From assembly GCA_950295325.1 (NCBI GenBank), contig OX485804.1, positions 16,616,001-16,680,000 on the forward strand: 64,000 nt of DNA, written 5' to 3'. A program made the position numbers and the translations under genes. Positions 11,578 to 23,700 of the stretch are shown here, piece by piece (the stretch's first letter is position 1; the number at the start of each line of letters is the position of its first letter). The DNA comes from Polytrichum commune (taxonomy: Eukaryota > Streptophyta > Polytrichopsida > Polytrichales > Polytrichaceae). Under the pieces are notes generated by a model. That model searched no databases and had not been told where the DNA came from. It saw only the letters and a list, made by a program, of their open reading frames with translations.

Positions 11578-11735
11578 ATAACATTATTAAGCATTGTGTT
11601 CGTTCTTGTGGACCCCAAGAATACAACCTTGGGATGCCACAACTAGTGCAACTATACAATATGCACTAGTTGTGAACATCCCATGGTTGTATTCTCAGGG
11701 CTCGCATGTACAAACACACTGCTTAATAATGTTAT
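11578..11735. mobile_element. foldback MITE, 158 bp
   Basis: Almost the whole segment is one imperfect inverted repeat with arms of about 70 bp. It opens ATAACATTATTAAGCA and closes with the complement, TGCTTAATAATGTTAT minus one base. The centre is around 11656, between two copies of the ACTAGTGCA word in inverted order. There is no coding capacity. A TA duplication is possible but cannot be separated from the palindrome. One arm's end recurs at 35518-35571. Confidence 0.7.
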
Positions 11736-11930
11736 AGAAATCCCTTACTATGGTACTTGTTAAAAATATGATCCACTATGGTACCTAGTGTAAGAAAGAA
11801 CGATCACCCATTCATGCCAAGGCAATTTAAACATCGACGTTCATTTTATCTCACCCGTTGAGGAATAGTATTGTGTACCTTCGTGTTGGGAAATGCATTG
11901 TCAATTGGAGGACAAGAATCTACGCACGTA

Positions 11931-12493
11931 CAGTCTACCCTCTATAAATGTTAACCATCGGGAGTGGATCAAAGTTAACATTTATAGAGGTGTTAACATT
12001 TAACAATTATAACTTAACTTTTTTGAGCAATATACAAATCTTAACATTTATAAATATAAGCAACTGTGAAGAGTCCTTGCGAGAGAATACCATTCATAAA
12101 ATTGCAAACCCAATCAAAACTTTATTCAATATCAGGTTTACAAATCACGGGTGAAGTATGAATCAATGGTTCTTTGGTGAGATTCATCTGCATGCACAAC
12201 TTGCAAATATTTCTCAATCTGCACCAACAAACCCACATACTTGGACACATCACATGAACGTGATTTCATGTACCTTCTAATGGTACCAAAACTAGATTGC
12301 ATTTCTAATACTAATATGGTTGTATTTCATTCGTTAACATTTATAGAGTCAATTTTACAAAGAAGGGAGTACCATTTTGTTAACAGTTAACACGTTTAAC
12401 ATTTATAGTGTGCAATATGTGGGGAGTAGAAGAAAGTTAACATTTAGAGAGGGTTAACACTTTATAGGTGTAACATTTATAGAGGATGGACTG
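11931..12493. mobile_element. Emigrant/pogo-like MITE, 563 bp, TA target duplication
   Basis: Terminal repeats are CAGTCTACCCTCTATAAATG at the left and, in complement, CAGTCCATCCTCTATAAATG at the right. Each is followed inward by TTA and flanked by TA (11929-11930 and 12494-12495). The CAGT...CCTCTATAAAT end with a TA duplication is the signature of the Emigrant/Lemi1 group (pogo branch of Tc1/mariner). The word GTTAACATTTATAGAG recurs internally about seven times, clustered near both ends (about 11974, 11992, 12039, 12334, 12389, 12434-12480). These look like subterminal transposase-binding sites. No transposase is encoded. Confidence 0.85.
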
Positions 12494-12637
12494 TAAGTAC
12501 ATATTAATGACTGACTTTAGTCTTAGATTCTTGTCAGGCCAAAGTTAAGACACGCGGGGTGACGAATTAAAGTGCTAACCGATCATCTACGTCCACACAT
12601 GCTCAAACTCGGCCAAAGGACCAAGAGGCTCAACATA

Positions 12638-12664
12638 CACTAGAAGGAAGCAGGGTACTTTCGA
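12638..12664 (+). repeat. left terminal inverted repeat of the CACTA element
   Basis: 27 bp starting CACTAGAAGGAA and ending CTTTCGA, pairing with 44115-44141 with two mismatches. The adjacent 100 bp carries complementary GGCGG/CCGCC words, typical of CACTA subterminal regions. Confidence 0.9.
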
Positions 12665-14314
12665 CAGAGAACTTCGACACGGGCAGCCTCGGTGTTGGAT
12701 ATTTCCACACCACCGCCCAATGAAGGCGGAATTTTTGGGAACCGCCAAATTCGACATTACGGTTCATGAAAGTTAATCGCCTGTTAAACCCGTGTCCAAA
12801 CGGGGCATGCTCATTGGGGTGAATGCTGTGGTGTTGGGGTTCCGCTCCCATCCCAAAGTCCAAGTTGACACGTGGTTTAGTGGTTGTAGCATTTATATAT
12901 TACTGACGGGTACATACATATAGACACAGTAGGTCACCACAGGCTATGTACGTTGGTCGCACATTGAATGGTCAGGTCAGTACAATACATGTACTTGGGA
13001 ATGATGGCCACCGTGCTTGAACTTACGGTGTATAGACCAATATAGTGCCGTATCTTACGCTGTCGTATTGGCCTCCGTTGCGTCCGAGACGTCCATATAC
13101 AGCCTACGTATACCGTTCTAGGTCTAATTCGTTCACTGTCCCATACTATAATTTTTTAGACTGCTGGGTATTTGAATGCAACGAATTTTGTGCACTGAAG
13201 CGAGGTGTGTGGTGCCGGAGCACAGTTCTGTGGACGTGCATTCGTGGGTTTCCGTAATGGAAATGGAGCCATGGCAGCATTCTAGAGTGTGAACCACGAC
13301 AACATACAAGTTTGCAAGACGGCATATTTCTTTTTTGGAGCCCACATGCTGGCATTATTGTGACGCCATTTGCAATGTTTGATGCGGCTATGCATCATGC
13401 CAAATCATTGTGATGTTCTGGTAAAGACAGCCTACTCTTATCAATATCTGAACCCTCTTCTATGTCAGCACATGTCTACCATAATTCTACGCCCTTCGTC
13501 TCGGCCACCTGCTCCCATGTACTGATGGGGCCCCGCATCTGTCTCTCCCAATCGTGCCCGCCCCACAAGGGCAAGGGGATGTCAGGCGCATTCCACAACC
13601 TTATACGTTTGCTTCACCAGATTCCCCATGTGTCCGGTCTGCAATGTAGGCCACGCAGCCCGAGTGCACTGAATTTAGACTACAAACAACATGACGGCCA
13701 ACACAATTGCGGCCGTGCCCCGATCCGGAGCTGTTCAGTGCGCCATTTTCTGGACGCATGCATACCACGCGCCTTGACTGTCTGTTCTCACAGCATCTCC
13801 ATCTTCAACACCGAAAGAGGCCTGACGCATTTTGGAATGTGAGGGAGCTCGAGTGCCTTCCATGCGCTTCGCAGTGGGAACTGGCTATATGCGGTCCCTG
13901 TCCACGCGGGAATCCTCAGTGTGGCTTTTCGGACGCTCTCATCTTCTCATCATTTCCCCGGGATCGTGTCTCCTCTCGTCTTTCCTCCCATGTGCATACG
14001 ACATCGTAGGGCCGTCACCCATGTTCCTGTGGTGTAGTTCTTGTGCACCGACTCGGCCACTGCCTTCACCTGTGAACATGGCATATGCATTGTGCATTGT
14101 TGTGCGCCCTGCATAACACTGATGCTCCCGTTAGAAATTGGAGCTCATAAGCATCACATGTACCACCCACAATACTTGAATGCTTCGTGGATGTTCTTCA
14201 ATATGTATAGATGCCTTCTATGCCCAGTCGTCTCACACATAGGGGCTCTCGCGCTGTTGGGCGCCTACCTTGCACTGCATTATCTTTCCTACTTGGTGCA
14301 TTGCATCCGTTGTC
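12665..14314. other. subterminal and 3' flanking part of the CACTA element
   Basis: GC-richer than the outside flank. It lies between the left terminal repeat and the 3' end of the tnp2 gene. Several 60-120-codon frames on both strands look like chance frames of GC-rich DNA. No domain was recognised. Confidence 0.4.
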
Positions 14315-15200
14315 TCATGGGATTTGCTCCACCCGAGTCCTCCTCCTCCTTCCTTGTGGTGAGCCCTCAATCGCCTCGTCCCCATTTCCTGCCTCCCTGG
14401 ATCCGCCCCCCACTCCGGCAAATAAAAAAATGTCACCGCTGGACTCCTCTTGCCCCAAGCAATGTTCCAACCCTGTCGGGCTTATTCGCCATCCCCTTGC
14501 TTCCTTCTTCAATACAACACTCCAACCTGGCATGGCCTTGTCGTCCGCAAAAAACACCTGCACGTCATCACAAGTACATGCCCATGAGGCTCCATGTTTG
14601 CCGCCCCCCCCCCCTCATGCAAAAACATCCACTTTCAATGAAACGGCACATGCTCTGTACCTGCGATGCCAGCGACGGAAGTATGTATGGCTCCTTTGTG
14701 CACCGTGGGACGGCTGCCAGGTTTGCCAGCCAGAACCCGTGCGCGTCTCTCCTCAGCCTGGGTTGCATTTCCGTGTCCTTCGCCACCCACAACACCACCA
14801 TCAACACAATGTTCAAATTCACGTAGTTCAACACCAATATGTCCTTCAGTATGCCGACTCTCACAAGGTTCACCACTCCCACTTGCCCGGAACAATTATC
14901 GGAATCGCTGGTGGCCTCCAGCTCCGCGACTCCACAGTCGAACGTGACATGCGGCGCCTCCACATCCACCCCCTCAACCCGGAAGTGAGAGCCAAATGCG
15001 GTCATGCTTCTAAATGAGCATACTCTACTTGAGGGAAGCCATGACATTGACCTCAGCTCTGTGTCTTCAATACCTGTGCCATCTGCCCTATCACGGCACC
15101 GATCCCATAGCCACCGGGGAAATTGGTCCATGTGTTGCCTTCCACCTGTCTCTCTTCTGTACTCCCTGCAAAATGCAGCGACCACCACATTTTCATTCAT
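14315..15200 (-). other. tnp2 gene, DUF4216 and C-terminal exons
   Basis: MTAFGSHFRVEGVDVEA and FDCGVAELEA lead into VGILKDILVLNYVNLNIVLM, DAHGFWLANL and EPYILPSLASQ, the DUF4216 pattern. Donor CGCAG|GTACAG (14661/14660) and acceptor GACGTGCAG (intron 14558-14660) join LASQ to VFFADDKAMPGWSVVLK, the expected next block. The stop is at 14315. The upstream boundary of this exon is uncertain (about 15013). Confidence 0.8.
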
Positions 15201-16256
15201 GGGTCATACATGCCAAATTATTCGCGGGCAAGGCACTTCACCTGTCACTGTGGAGGCATCTATAAGGATGTCGTTGCCACCGGTTCCTTGCCACTATATA
15301 ATAGATTCTAAGCATTCAAATTCTACTAGTGTAGGTCATTCTCATTCATAAAATCTCCCTCCTGGTGACAATGCTACAATCATCCTTTGTTACAGTGTCA
15401 TCGAAACCTCCGCACGTGTTAGAAACACTTCCATTCACCAAAACACAATTGATGCCAAAGTCTGCTTGCAACATGGAAACAGATATCCACATTCCGAGAC
15501 CATCACAATGAACAGGGAGAAGCAACTGCTAGTTACATATGAACCGGTGAGGTCTGAGAAATAACTTGTTGAAGTTCATGACGACTTCAGGAGAATTACT
15601 GATCATCTCAGAAGTTCTCAAGGAATGTACTTCAAGTTGATATACAAACACCCCAAACATCACAACATATATGTAACCGGGTTGGACTGGGACACGATAG
15701 TATTTTTGCTGTTCATGTCCACACGTCTCCCTCGACGCTGGGCCATCGCATCTTTCAGTTGCAGAATGCTCAAATTTTGGCACCCTAGGCATACGATTAC
15801 CATGCGTTCTCCATCGACACCAATAATACTGCTACTGGCATCGCAACACACTTCAAAAACATCTGGGTCAACACTGGCTTCAGTGTGTGACATTAAGTTT
15901 ATTTGCGATGAAATGGACAGAGCCAGTTGCAGTAATAAGTACGTTTCCCAAGCACGTTAATTAAGTACTGTAGAAGGTTTCACCTTTGTTGTGAAAGAAC
16001 AGTGACGCGCCCACCTGCAGCTCCTGCAATTGAAATTAAAGCTCGACATTCATTGCAGAATAAGAGGGGAGGGGGTGGTGAGGAGGCCAGGAGTACACTT
16101 TGCACCTGTCACTAAACTTAAATGGGTTGCTCTTAAATCCCGTCACAAGTCAAATGACCATGATTCATGCCAGTGATAATTAACGACTGGTCCTTTGTCA
16201 CCCTCCTTTTCAAGCCCCTCGCCTCCCTTCCCTTCACGGTGATGAGATCCCCTTAC

Positions 16257-17152
16257 CTCCTCATGTCCAATGTCCTGTCATGGTGAAGCACAACGTATTT
16301 GTGCGCTCTCTCCAGCTCCAGTACTGACATGTTGAACACCCGCCCGCGGCCTTCCACAACTGCCGCCCTCAATCCTTGATCTTCCTCGGTCTCCCACACG
16401 TGGCGCTTCAAGTGTGAATGTACGTTGAGGTATTCTGTACAAAATCCGAGTGCCTCCTCAGCCGTATACCCATTCGCCATTGACGCCTCTGGATGCGCCT
16501 TGCTTCTTACATGCGCTTTCAGGGTTCCTAAGTAGCGCTCGCACGGATACATCCACCGCCCTCCCACTGGGCCGCACACCTCAATCTCGTCCACCAGGTG
16601 GATGAGTGCGTGCTGCATTATATCGAAAAATGCAGGCGGAAAACACACTTCCAATATGCACATTGTTTCCACCACGTACAACCGCAGCGCCTCCAATTCT
16701 GCCCTCTCCACGACCCTGGCGCATATCCTGCTAAAGCTCTTTCCCAGCCTTATCAGTGTTGTTCGTTGCAGAGGTTGCAACAAGTTCCTAATTGCAACAG
16801 GTATTATTTGCTGCAGAAGACAGTGGTAATCGTGTGATTTCAAACCACAAAATCTGGCTTTTTTTAGATGCTTCCCCAGAGAGCTTCCATATCCCGTGGG
16901 AGTGCGGATTGCGCTCACCTCGTCCACAAACACCCTTCTCTCCATATCCGTTAGCACGTACGGCGCATGTGGCTTGAAAAATCTTTGCCTGTTTGCTCTT
17001 GGTCTTAGCCACAGCTCACACCTTTGCCCCATCTCCTCCAAATCCCTCCTTGTCTCTGGCGTATCTTTCTCCCCGAACAGAAACTTCAGAACACTCTCCG
17101 CTATGTTTTTCTCTATGTGCATAACGTCGAGCACATGTCGGACCGGCATGTC
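16257..17152 (-). other. tnp2 gene, MHIEKN and DUF4218 exon
   Basis: Joining SYWK (end of the previous exon) to DMPVRHVLDVMHIEKN across the 83-bp intron restores the family's most conserved string. DUF4218 follows: GLKSHDYHCLLQQIIPV, then FPPAFFDIMQHALIHLVDE, GPVGGRWMYPCERYLG and NGYTAEEALGFCTEYL. The exon ends AGGAG|GTAAGG. The frame itself runs to a stop at 16253, but the strong donor suggests splicing at 16257. Confidence 0.88.
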
Positions 17153-17235
17153 CTGCACGCACAAATCTGCCATTAAAATATCTGCCCCACACGAAGACGC
17201 CCAACAATGCATCGGGCCCAATCGTTGTAGTTTAC

Positions 17236-18578
17236 CTTCCAGTATGACAATGTAAATAGCGTTGGAAGCCGCTTCACACCGCTCTGCAGCACCGGGTCGC
17301 CCTCGCCTCCTAGCCTCCCGCCAAATCTTGCGTACTCTGCCCTCATGTACGCCCACCGTATGTGGCTAGCTGCATCCATGGTAGCTGGTGCAGGCTCCAC
17401 CTCTTCACTCGAGAAGACACTTACATCAAATCGAAAAGGGTGATCTGCCGGAAGCCACCTCCTATGTCTGCCGCCATACACAACCTTCGATAGGTGCTCA
17501 GCATATCTTGAGGGGGTGTTGGGCCCGCACACGGGGCAGGCACAATATCCCTTGTTTGTCGTGCCTGCCAACATGGCGTATGCTGGGAAATCGTGTATAC
17601 ACCACAACAACATGGCTCTGAGAGTGAATCAGACCTCCCCGCGCCACCGTGCGGCATCATAGCACATTACACCCTCTTCCCATAATTGTCTTAGCTCTTC
17701 TATTAAGGGGCTGAGGAAAACATCTATGCGGTCTGCTGTTATGGCATCAGGCCCTGGTATCAATAGGCCTAGCATTATAAAAAAATTCTTTATTGTTAAC
17801 CAAGGCGGGATATTGTAGTTCAGCAACATAACAGGGCACAGGGAGTGTGTGGACCTCTTTTGTGAATGGGGGTTCAGGCCGTCTGCGCACAATCCTAGAT
17901 GCATGTTGCGGCTGTCCGCCTCGAACCCTGCATACCTCACTCTGATGTGCTCCCACTGCGGTGAGTCAAATGGACCGCGCATCTTGCCGTCCTTTGAAGT
18001 ATTATTTGCATGCCACGTCATTAAAGCGGCCATGTGTGGTGTGGAGAACATTCGCCTCAAGCGAGGAATGAGAGGGAAGTGGCGTAGTACCTTGTTTGGC
18101 ACGCTGGACATGCCCACTCTTTTAAATCTGGGTGCGTTGCACAATGGGCATGTCTCCATTTCAGCATACTCTCCTCTGAACAGTACACACCCATTTTTGC
18201 ATGCGTCAATCACGTTGTACTTAAGTCCTAGCCGCCTTAGCATGTTTGTGGCAACCCCCTCACTGCCCGGTAGTGAGTTTGGAGAAGGTAAAATAACCTT
18301 CGAAAACAAGTGCAGCAGTTCGCTAATGCATGCATTTGTTGCTTTGTGAGTACGGCAAACATTCATCAACATGAGAGTCGCATCTAGTTTTGAAACATTT
18401 GATCCACAAAATAGAGGTGTGGTGGACTCAACATTCATAGCTGCAACACTTGGGCCGCCTGCCTGCATCAAATCATCCTCGCACCCATATGTGTCCTCTG
18501 CTTCGTCTGTGCCGCTGGCTTCGCTGCTATCTCCATCACTTCCGCTGTCCGAATCGCTCCTGCTCCCCATCATGCCCT
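17236..18578 (-). other. tnp2 gene, catalytic core exon (Transposase_tnp2)
   Basis: Diagnostic blocks in order are CPLCNAPRFKRV, VLRHFPLIPRLRRMFSTPHM, MTWHANNTSKDGKMRGPFDS, LGLCADGLNPHSQKRSTHS, IPPWLTIKNFFIMLGLLIPG, and after the stop FTLRAMLLWCIHDFPAYAML with GYCACPVCG. These match the Transposase_tnp2 family closely. TGA at 17629-17631 interrupts it in frame. The acceptor is CACACAG before 18578 and the donor TGGAAG|GTAAAC at 17236/17235. Confidence 0.9.
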
Positions 18579-18749
18579 CTGTGTGTCGCACACAGAAGCT
18601 GCCAAGTTAGTGTTTCATACCAATTGCGGTTTCAGTCTGCATCCCACACACAAGATCCATGTCTGAAAAACCTATCGTTCCCGTGACCATATCTATCCTG
18701 TACAATGTGAGCGCATTTGCGAAGCCAACCCCCCCCCCCTCCCTCTAAC

Positions 18750-19050
18750 CTTCAAAACTCCCGTCCGCACTGTACTCCGCTTCCATGCTACCCTCTGTGG
18801 TCAACGGAGCTCTCCTTGGCGCCACGTAATCCCCATTTCGTTCGATTTCCTCGTCGTCCTCTGCGTTCCCGTCCATTGCAGACATGGCCTCCTCATGCAT
18901 CACATCCGCTGCCACAAAAACATCTCTCACCAGCTGTGCAGCACCTCCGTTCACTTGTACGCTCCGATTTCCCCAACCTATTTGCGCAATTGGGTCCATC
19001 GCAGCATATGCGCTGGACCACTCCTCATCGGAGCTGTCCCTGTCCTCGCC
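18750..19050 (-). other. tnp2 gene, acidic linker exon
   Basis: The acceptor GTGACAG lies just before 19050 and the donor GAAG|GTTAG is at 18750. It encodes an acidic, Ser/Asp/Glu-rich linker (GEDRDSSDEEW, then GNAEDDEEIERNGDY), common between the N-terminal segment and the catalytic core in tnp2 proteins. Entry phase 0 and exit phase 1 both match the neighbouring exons. Confidence 0.65.
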
Positions 19051-19296
19051 CTGTCACAAAGCCGGTATACTTATGTGCACCACACATTGCCCACCCATAT
19101 ACTTCTCCTATTGCCAGACAGCGCATGCCACAGCACACTCCAGCCTTCAGCAAACATACAATTTCACAACTTCCCTGTCGCATGCTATCACCATGTTTTG
19201 TGCATTGCTATTACACAGACCCAGAAGTCCGCCGTTGGATCCTGACTGACAGTGTTCACTAAACATGTCCGAATGAACTGCCACCTCGGGACTTAC

Positions 19297-19575
19297 CTGG
19301 GGCTGCAGCCTCTTCAATGGATGCCTCCCATAGTCCCGCAGATGAAGTGCGTGTGTTGTTCGCAGCATTGGTTTGCCAAACAGGCACAGCGAGCACGGGC
19401 ACCGACTCTTGCATTGCCCGGACCGCAATTCGCGTTCGGACTCCCTACGCCACATCTTGGCATCCCTTAACTCTATTCTGCGTGCGTCTGTTGTGGGCAG
19501 TGCCCCACCGCAACTGGCCTCCGACATGTTCTCTATGTGCACTTCCAGCAATCCAGCGTTCCGTAATAACAACAC
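19297..19575 (-). other. tnp2 gene, N-terminal exon with transposase-associated Cys/His segment
   Basis: Contains CPCSLCLFGKPM followed by HALHLRDYGRH, the C-x-C-x2-C plus H-x2-H-like arrangement of the transposase-associated domain found at the start of tnp2 proteins. The exon ends CCCCAG|GTAAGT at 19297/19296. The first ATG is uncertain; 19575 is only where the open frame begins. Confidence 0.65.
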
Positions 19576-20700
19576 AATTTGTGTCGGGCAACAATGTAGG
19601 CATGCACGTACTCTTCAATACCGGTGTGTTCGAAATACAGTGCACCTGCCTGCACATAAGAATGGTCGAAAAATTAGTTCCATACTTGGACACGAGGTCG
19701 AGTTCCACCGCACCGGAATTTATACACAAATTGCTGTGACTGCTGCCGGAAGATGGCCTCCATGTTTCGCGTCTGTCACAACACCTTCACGCTGTCCGCC
19801 ACAAGGACGGAGATTAACCTCACATTCCGGCCCTCATTGCAAAAGTGGCCACATATTATCCCTTCCACAAATTCTTGCTTTTCCGCAGACTCAGATACTA
19901 TAGCCCTGGGCTGCACAGCACGCAACATCCGAGACCTTCAACAACAGACCCCGCCCCAACCAGCGCGACCAATAAAATTGCGATTTCCGTGGCATCAGTA
20001 GTTCTGTTGTGTCCAACAAACTGTGGTCCACCATGTAAGGTCCCTACTCTGCTCGTGTGGGCACTGGCACCGTCACCTGGATTCACAATCCCCCCACCGC
20101 GAGGAGCCGGACATGCTGCCTTCCACCCCTCTGCGTTTGCCCCTGTGCAAGCCCAGAAGAAAAGCAAATCCTGACTAAGCATTAAACAGACACTAAGGGT
20201 GTTTGTTCTGCGTGACACTCACCTTCTGTAATATGTCGATCATCATGTCCCACCGCCACATCGCCGAGGTCCCCCCTTCCCATTGGAGTACATGACCACA
20301 CCAGAAGGAAACAGTGACGGCCCCAAACCCATACCACTTACACGCCCTGCAGTCCAAACATACGTTGCTCCCCTTCTCGCATGGCACCCGCGCCGCGACA
20401 CGGCTGACCTCCCGCACGACTAGTGGTATCGATGTGGCGGCCCACAGCACCGTCCCCTGCAGCAACGCCCTTGTCACCTACCTTGCGATCCCACCCCAGA
20501 CCCACAACGCCTTCATCATGTCCGTCTCCGCGTGTACCGCCAATCATGCTACACAACATTATATGTCCGACCCATTCCCCTCCTTCATACTGCCTCCACC
20601 ACAACCATTATACAGGCACACGCTTGCAGCGCAGTTTTCCAATCGAACATCAATAGTGTTGCTCCTTCAACGCTCGTGTGTGTAAACACGCAACTAACCC
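19576..20700 (-). other. upstream part of tnp2 region with a WRWDMM segment
   Basis: GC-rich, with open minus frames at 20477-20193 and 20218-19898. The first contains SAMWRWDMMIDILQK followed by a GTGAGTG donor. A related string, WYARWDMMKEL, occurs on the minus strand at 27728-27899. This may be a 5' exon of the transposase gene or a separate small gene with a Myb/trihelix-like Trp motif. It cannot be assigned from sequence alone. Confidence 0.35.
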
Positions 20701-23700
20701 CCCCCCCCCCCCACACAGAATGTGATCCCCCCGCGGATTCCCCCCATCTCGAGGCCGGCGCCCTTGCTAGCAGTACACCACCGCATACTCATATTGCAAT
20801 ATCTAGCTATGGACCAAATGGGGCGCCCTGCTAGCTTCTCTCTGTTGTGCAGTGCAGTGTGGGTAGACTGTCGCCGAAAACATCAAATCTTGCACTCTCC
20901 TGTCCAAGAACTGCACAAAATGGAAACCCTCGTTGCGTGCGGGCAGCAACCCCGCGCCATGCGACGGGGGGGCATAACAGTGCGGTGGCGCTGGGCTCTG
21001 ACGCAGGGGATGGGCCGGGGGTGGCATTTTGGCGCCATCAACCCCCTACAGGGCTGATCACTTTTTACATTGTCTTATGATTTAATAGATTGTTTGAAAT
21101 GCACTTACATGGTTTACTGGGGTTAAGGTGCTAGCTAGTGCAACCCATGCCATTCAGCATGTAACCAAAGCGCATTGAAAATTGTAATATTATAATATTG
21201 TGTGTATTATACTGATTGGTTAATTTGCCATTTCCAACTTTTCACCAAGTATTAAACATATCGCTCCATAAATTTTGAAGATAATGAGATGAGGTCGTGG
21301 AGGAATTTGCAATGATGCACCAAGGACACCCCAACAAGACCTTCAAATCGAGGTATCTCGAAGCTTTAAACGTTGACATTCATATGTTGATGTTGTGCAT
21401 ACGAACATTTGTAGGAAGCAATGTTGGGTGGAACTTGGGAATTAGTGTGGGCGAATGGAAATTTATCATGGACCACACTAGCTGAAAGTCCGCACTATGT
21501 CATATGCGCGGTGTGCATGAAAATGGCACATGGTCGGTTACACAAAACGTTCAAATTGCCTTTAATGTGTTGGTCGTATGTCGCATGTTCCAATAATGGA
21601 CGTGGGAAGTGAATGTCGAAATGGGTCCGATTTCATTCGTTGATTTCTTTTCATTTGGCTACACGGTTGTTTCCCATGGATAGGTTTGAAGCCCTCTTGG
21701 TACAATCGAAGTTTGGCCATGTGGGAACCAACAATTGGCACAGGCCGAAGACATCGCCACAATTTGTATAATATTATACCCCACCACAACATATGTTTCC
21801 AAGACTCAGTCTTCACGCCCAAAGGTAGTCCAACAAAACATTCCATCTTCGCATTTTCAATCATGGGTATCACCACCATCAATAACATGGACATTTGTGT
21901 TTGGTTTCCTAGTTGGATAGTATCGTAGTTTTTGTTCTTTGAAAATGAAATGTTATTGCATCTTTTGAACTCACAATATCCTTAAAATGTAAATATTTCA
22001 TGTTGGAAAAAAAATGTGTTGTTGTTGTATTCTTTTAGGTAAAGATAAATTGATTGAATGTGTTATTCTTCTGCAAGTACGTGTGTGTAAAGGAAAATGA
22101 AATAATAATAGGTACATAATTTTCGTATTTTTAATCCATTGAAATTTCTAACATTTACGTGAATGGGAGCATGCCCTCCTTTACCTTCATCATAATTTAT
22201 TGATTTTAAGGTATGGTTTTTGTCTTCCTCTCATAAGGTGAGTTGTGTGTGTGTGTCTGTATTATATGAGGCGAATGACATGTTTTTTTGTCATCCTATT
22301 TCTATTTGTCATTCTCAAACACAATTGCATGAATTGCTTTGCCGTTCTAAAGCTTCAAAGAAGCAAAACACAAGCTTACCACAACCAAACCTAGAAATTC
22401 ACTCAATTGAGTATGTACCAAGGCACTTGTTATAGTGCAACATGCTTAATACATACATACATACATACAATTTACAATAATTGAGCCGTTTACATCATAT
22501 CAAACATGTCTTATAAAGGTATAAAAGATGCACATATTATTTGTTCACATCTTCACAAAATCATGCAATACAATTTTAGACTACATCAATACAATTGGAA
22601 CAAGCCACATTGTCAATGGCATGTCACTACATATGTTGAAGCATTCCTTTTTAAATGGTCAATATTTTAGTTTAACCCCTAAGGGACATTTCAATCCATT
22701 AGACAATTTTTTTTGCAAGGCTGGATGGGCATGTAAATGATTCCCACAACATATATGGTTTGTGACAATACATAGCATATATATTTAATTAGGATAAAAA
22801 TCAATGAACATTCGATTAATGAACTGTCATTTATTAAATCAAAATGCGCTAAAATGCCCGTGCAACTATGAACATTTTTCACTCGTTGGGTTTGCAATAG
22901 AATCACAAAATTCTAGACGAAGAGAGATTTTCATGTCCAAAATTCATTGGGAACAATTCAAGCAATGTTCACGTACAACGTTCCAAATGAAACAGAATTT
23001 GTCAGAGAGGCCTAGAATTCATAATAAATGCACATCAAATCGTCATCGACAGTAACTTCACACATAGCCATTTATCATCATTATGTACACCCAATATCAC
23101 ATTACTCATATTTACATAGGTGCCGATTGATTGATTGAGTGGCTTCCATAAATAGAGGATTGGGTATTCCAACATGATAACAATCCAAAGCACACCAACA
23201 TGGTCATGGTCAAATAATTCAACGATCACGCCATCATAGTCTTGCCATAGAGCCCACAATTCCGAAATGTGAAACCCATCAAACACCTCTACAACAAAGT
23301 GGGCGAGCACCTCTAACTTGGTAGTCACCTCCCCACTGCCAAGACTGACCTTCCAGCTAAATTACACGAGGAATGGATTATCATGTACGTGGAAGTTGTA
23401 CATAAGCCGTTGAAATCGTAGTCCATTAGAGTGCATGCATTGTTTAACGCAAGAGGGTGATGGACCAAATACTAGCCAATATTAATAGCATTGATACAAA
23501 ATGAAAAACATTTAAACTACATTTATTTGTTTGTTTTCCAATGCCTCAATGTCATCCAACAGGGTTCATGTGTCCCGGAAGTTAATATTATCAAATGTGG
23601 GAAAAGTAATACAACACCCCAAATTTGCTTTATTCCATTTAATAATGGCTTGTAAGTATGGTGAACATGGAAAATGATGCGAGGTTGACTGAATACTTTA

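Larger units (their letters stand above)
14315..19575 (-). pseudogene. tnp2: CACTA tnp2-type transposase gene with one in-frame stop
   Basis: The gene encodes the DDE-type transposase of En/Spm elements, which acts on the CACTA ends. Exons readable on the minus strand are: up to 19297 (Cys/His transposase-associated segment); 19050-18750 (acidic linker); 18578-17236 (tnp2 core); 17152-16257 (MHIEKN motif and DUF4218); one or more exons between about 15960 and 15010; about 15013-14661 (DUF4216); and 14557-14315 (C-terminus). Introns 19051-19296, 18579-18749, 17153-17235 and 14558-14660 all have GT-AG ends and keep the reading phase. The only clear defect is TGA at 17629-17631, just before FTLRAMLLW. 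Codons are GC-rich compared with flanking DNA. The 5' start was not fixed; an upstream exon near 20.2-20.5 kb is possible. Confidence 0.88.

Noticed and set aside
14041-15017. Plus-strand frames of 261 and 268 codons
   Set aside because: They lie antisense to the DUF4216 and C-terminal exons of the transposase gene, which carry clear family motifs.
16253-17356. Apparent frameshift between the two tnp2 core frames
   Set aside because: Explained by an 83-bp GT-AG intron that restores the conserved motif exactly.
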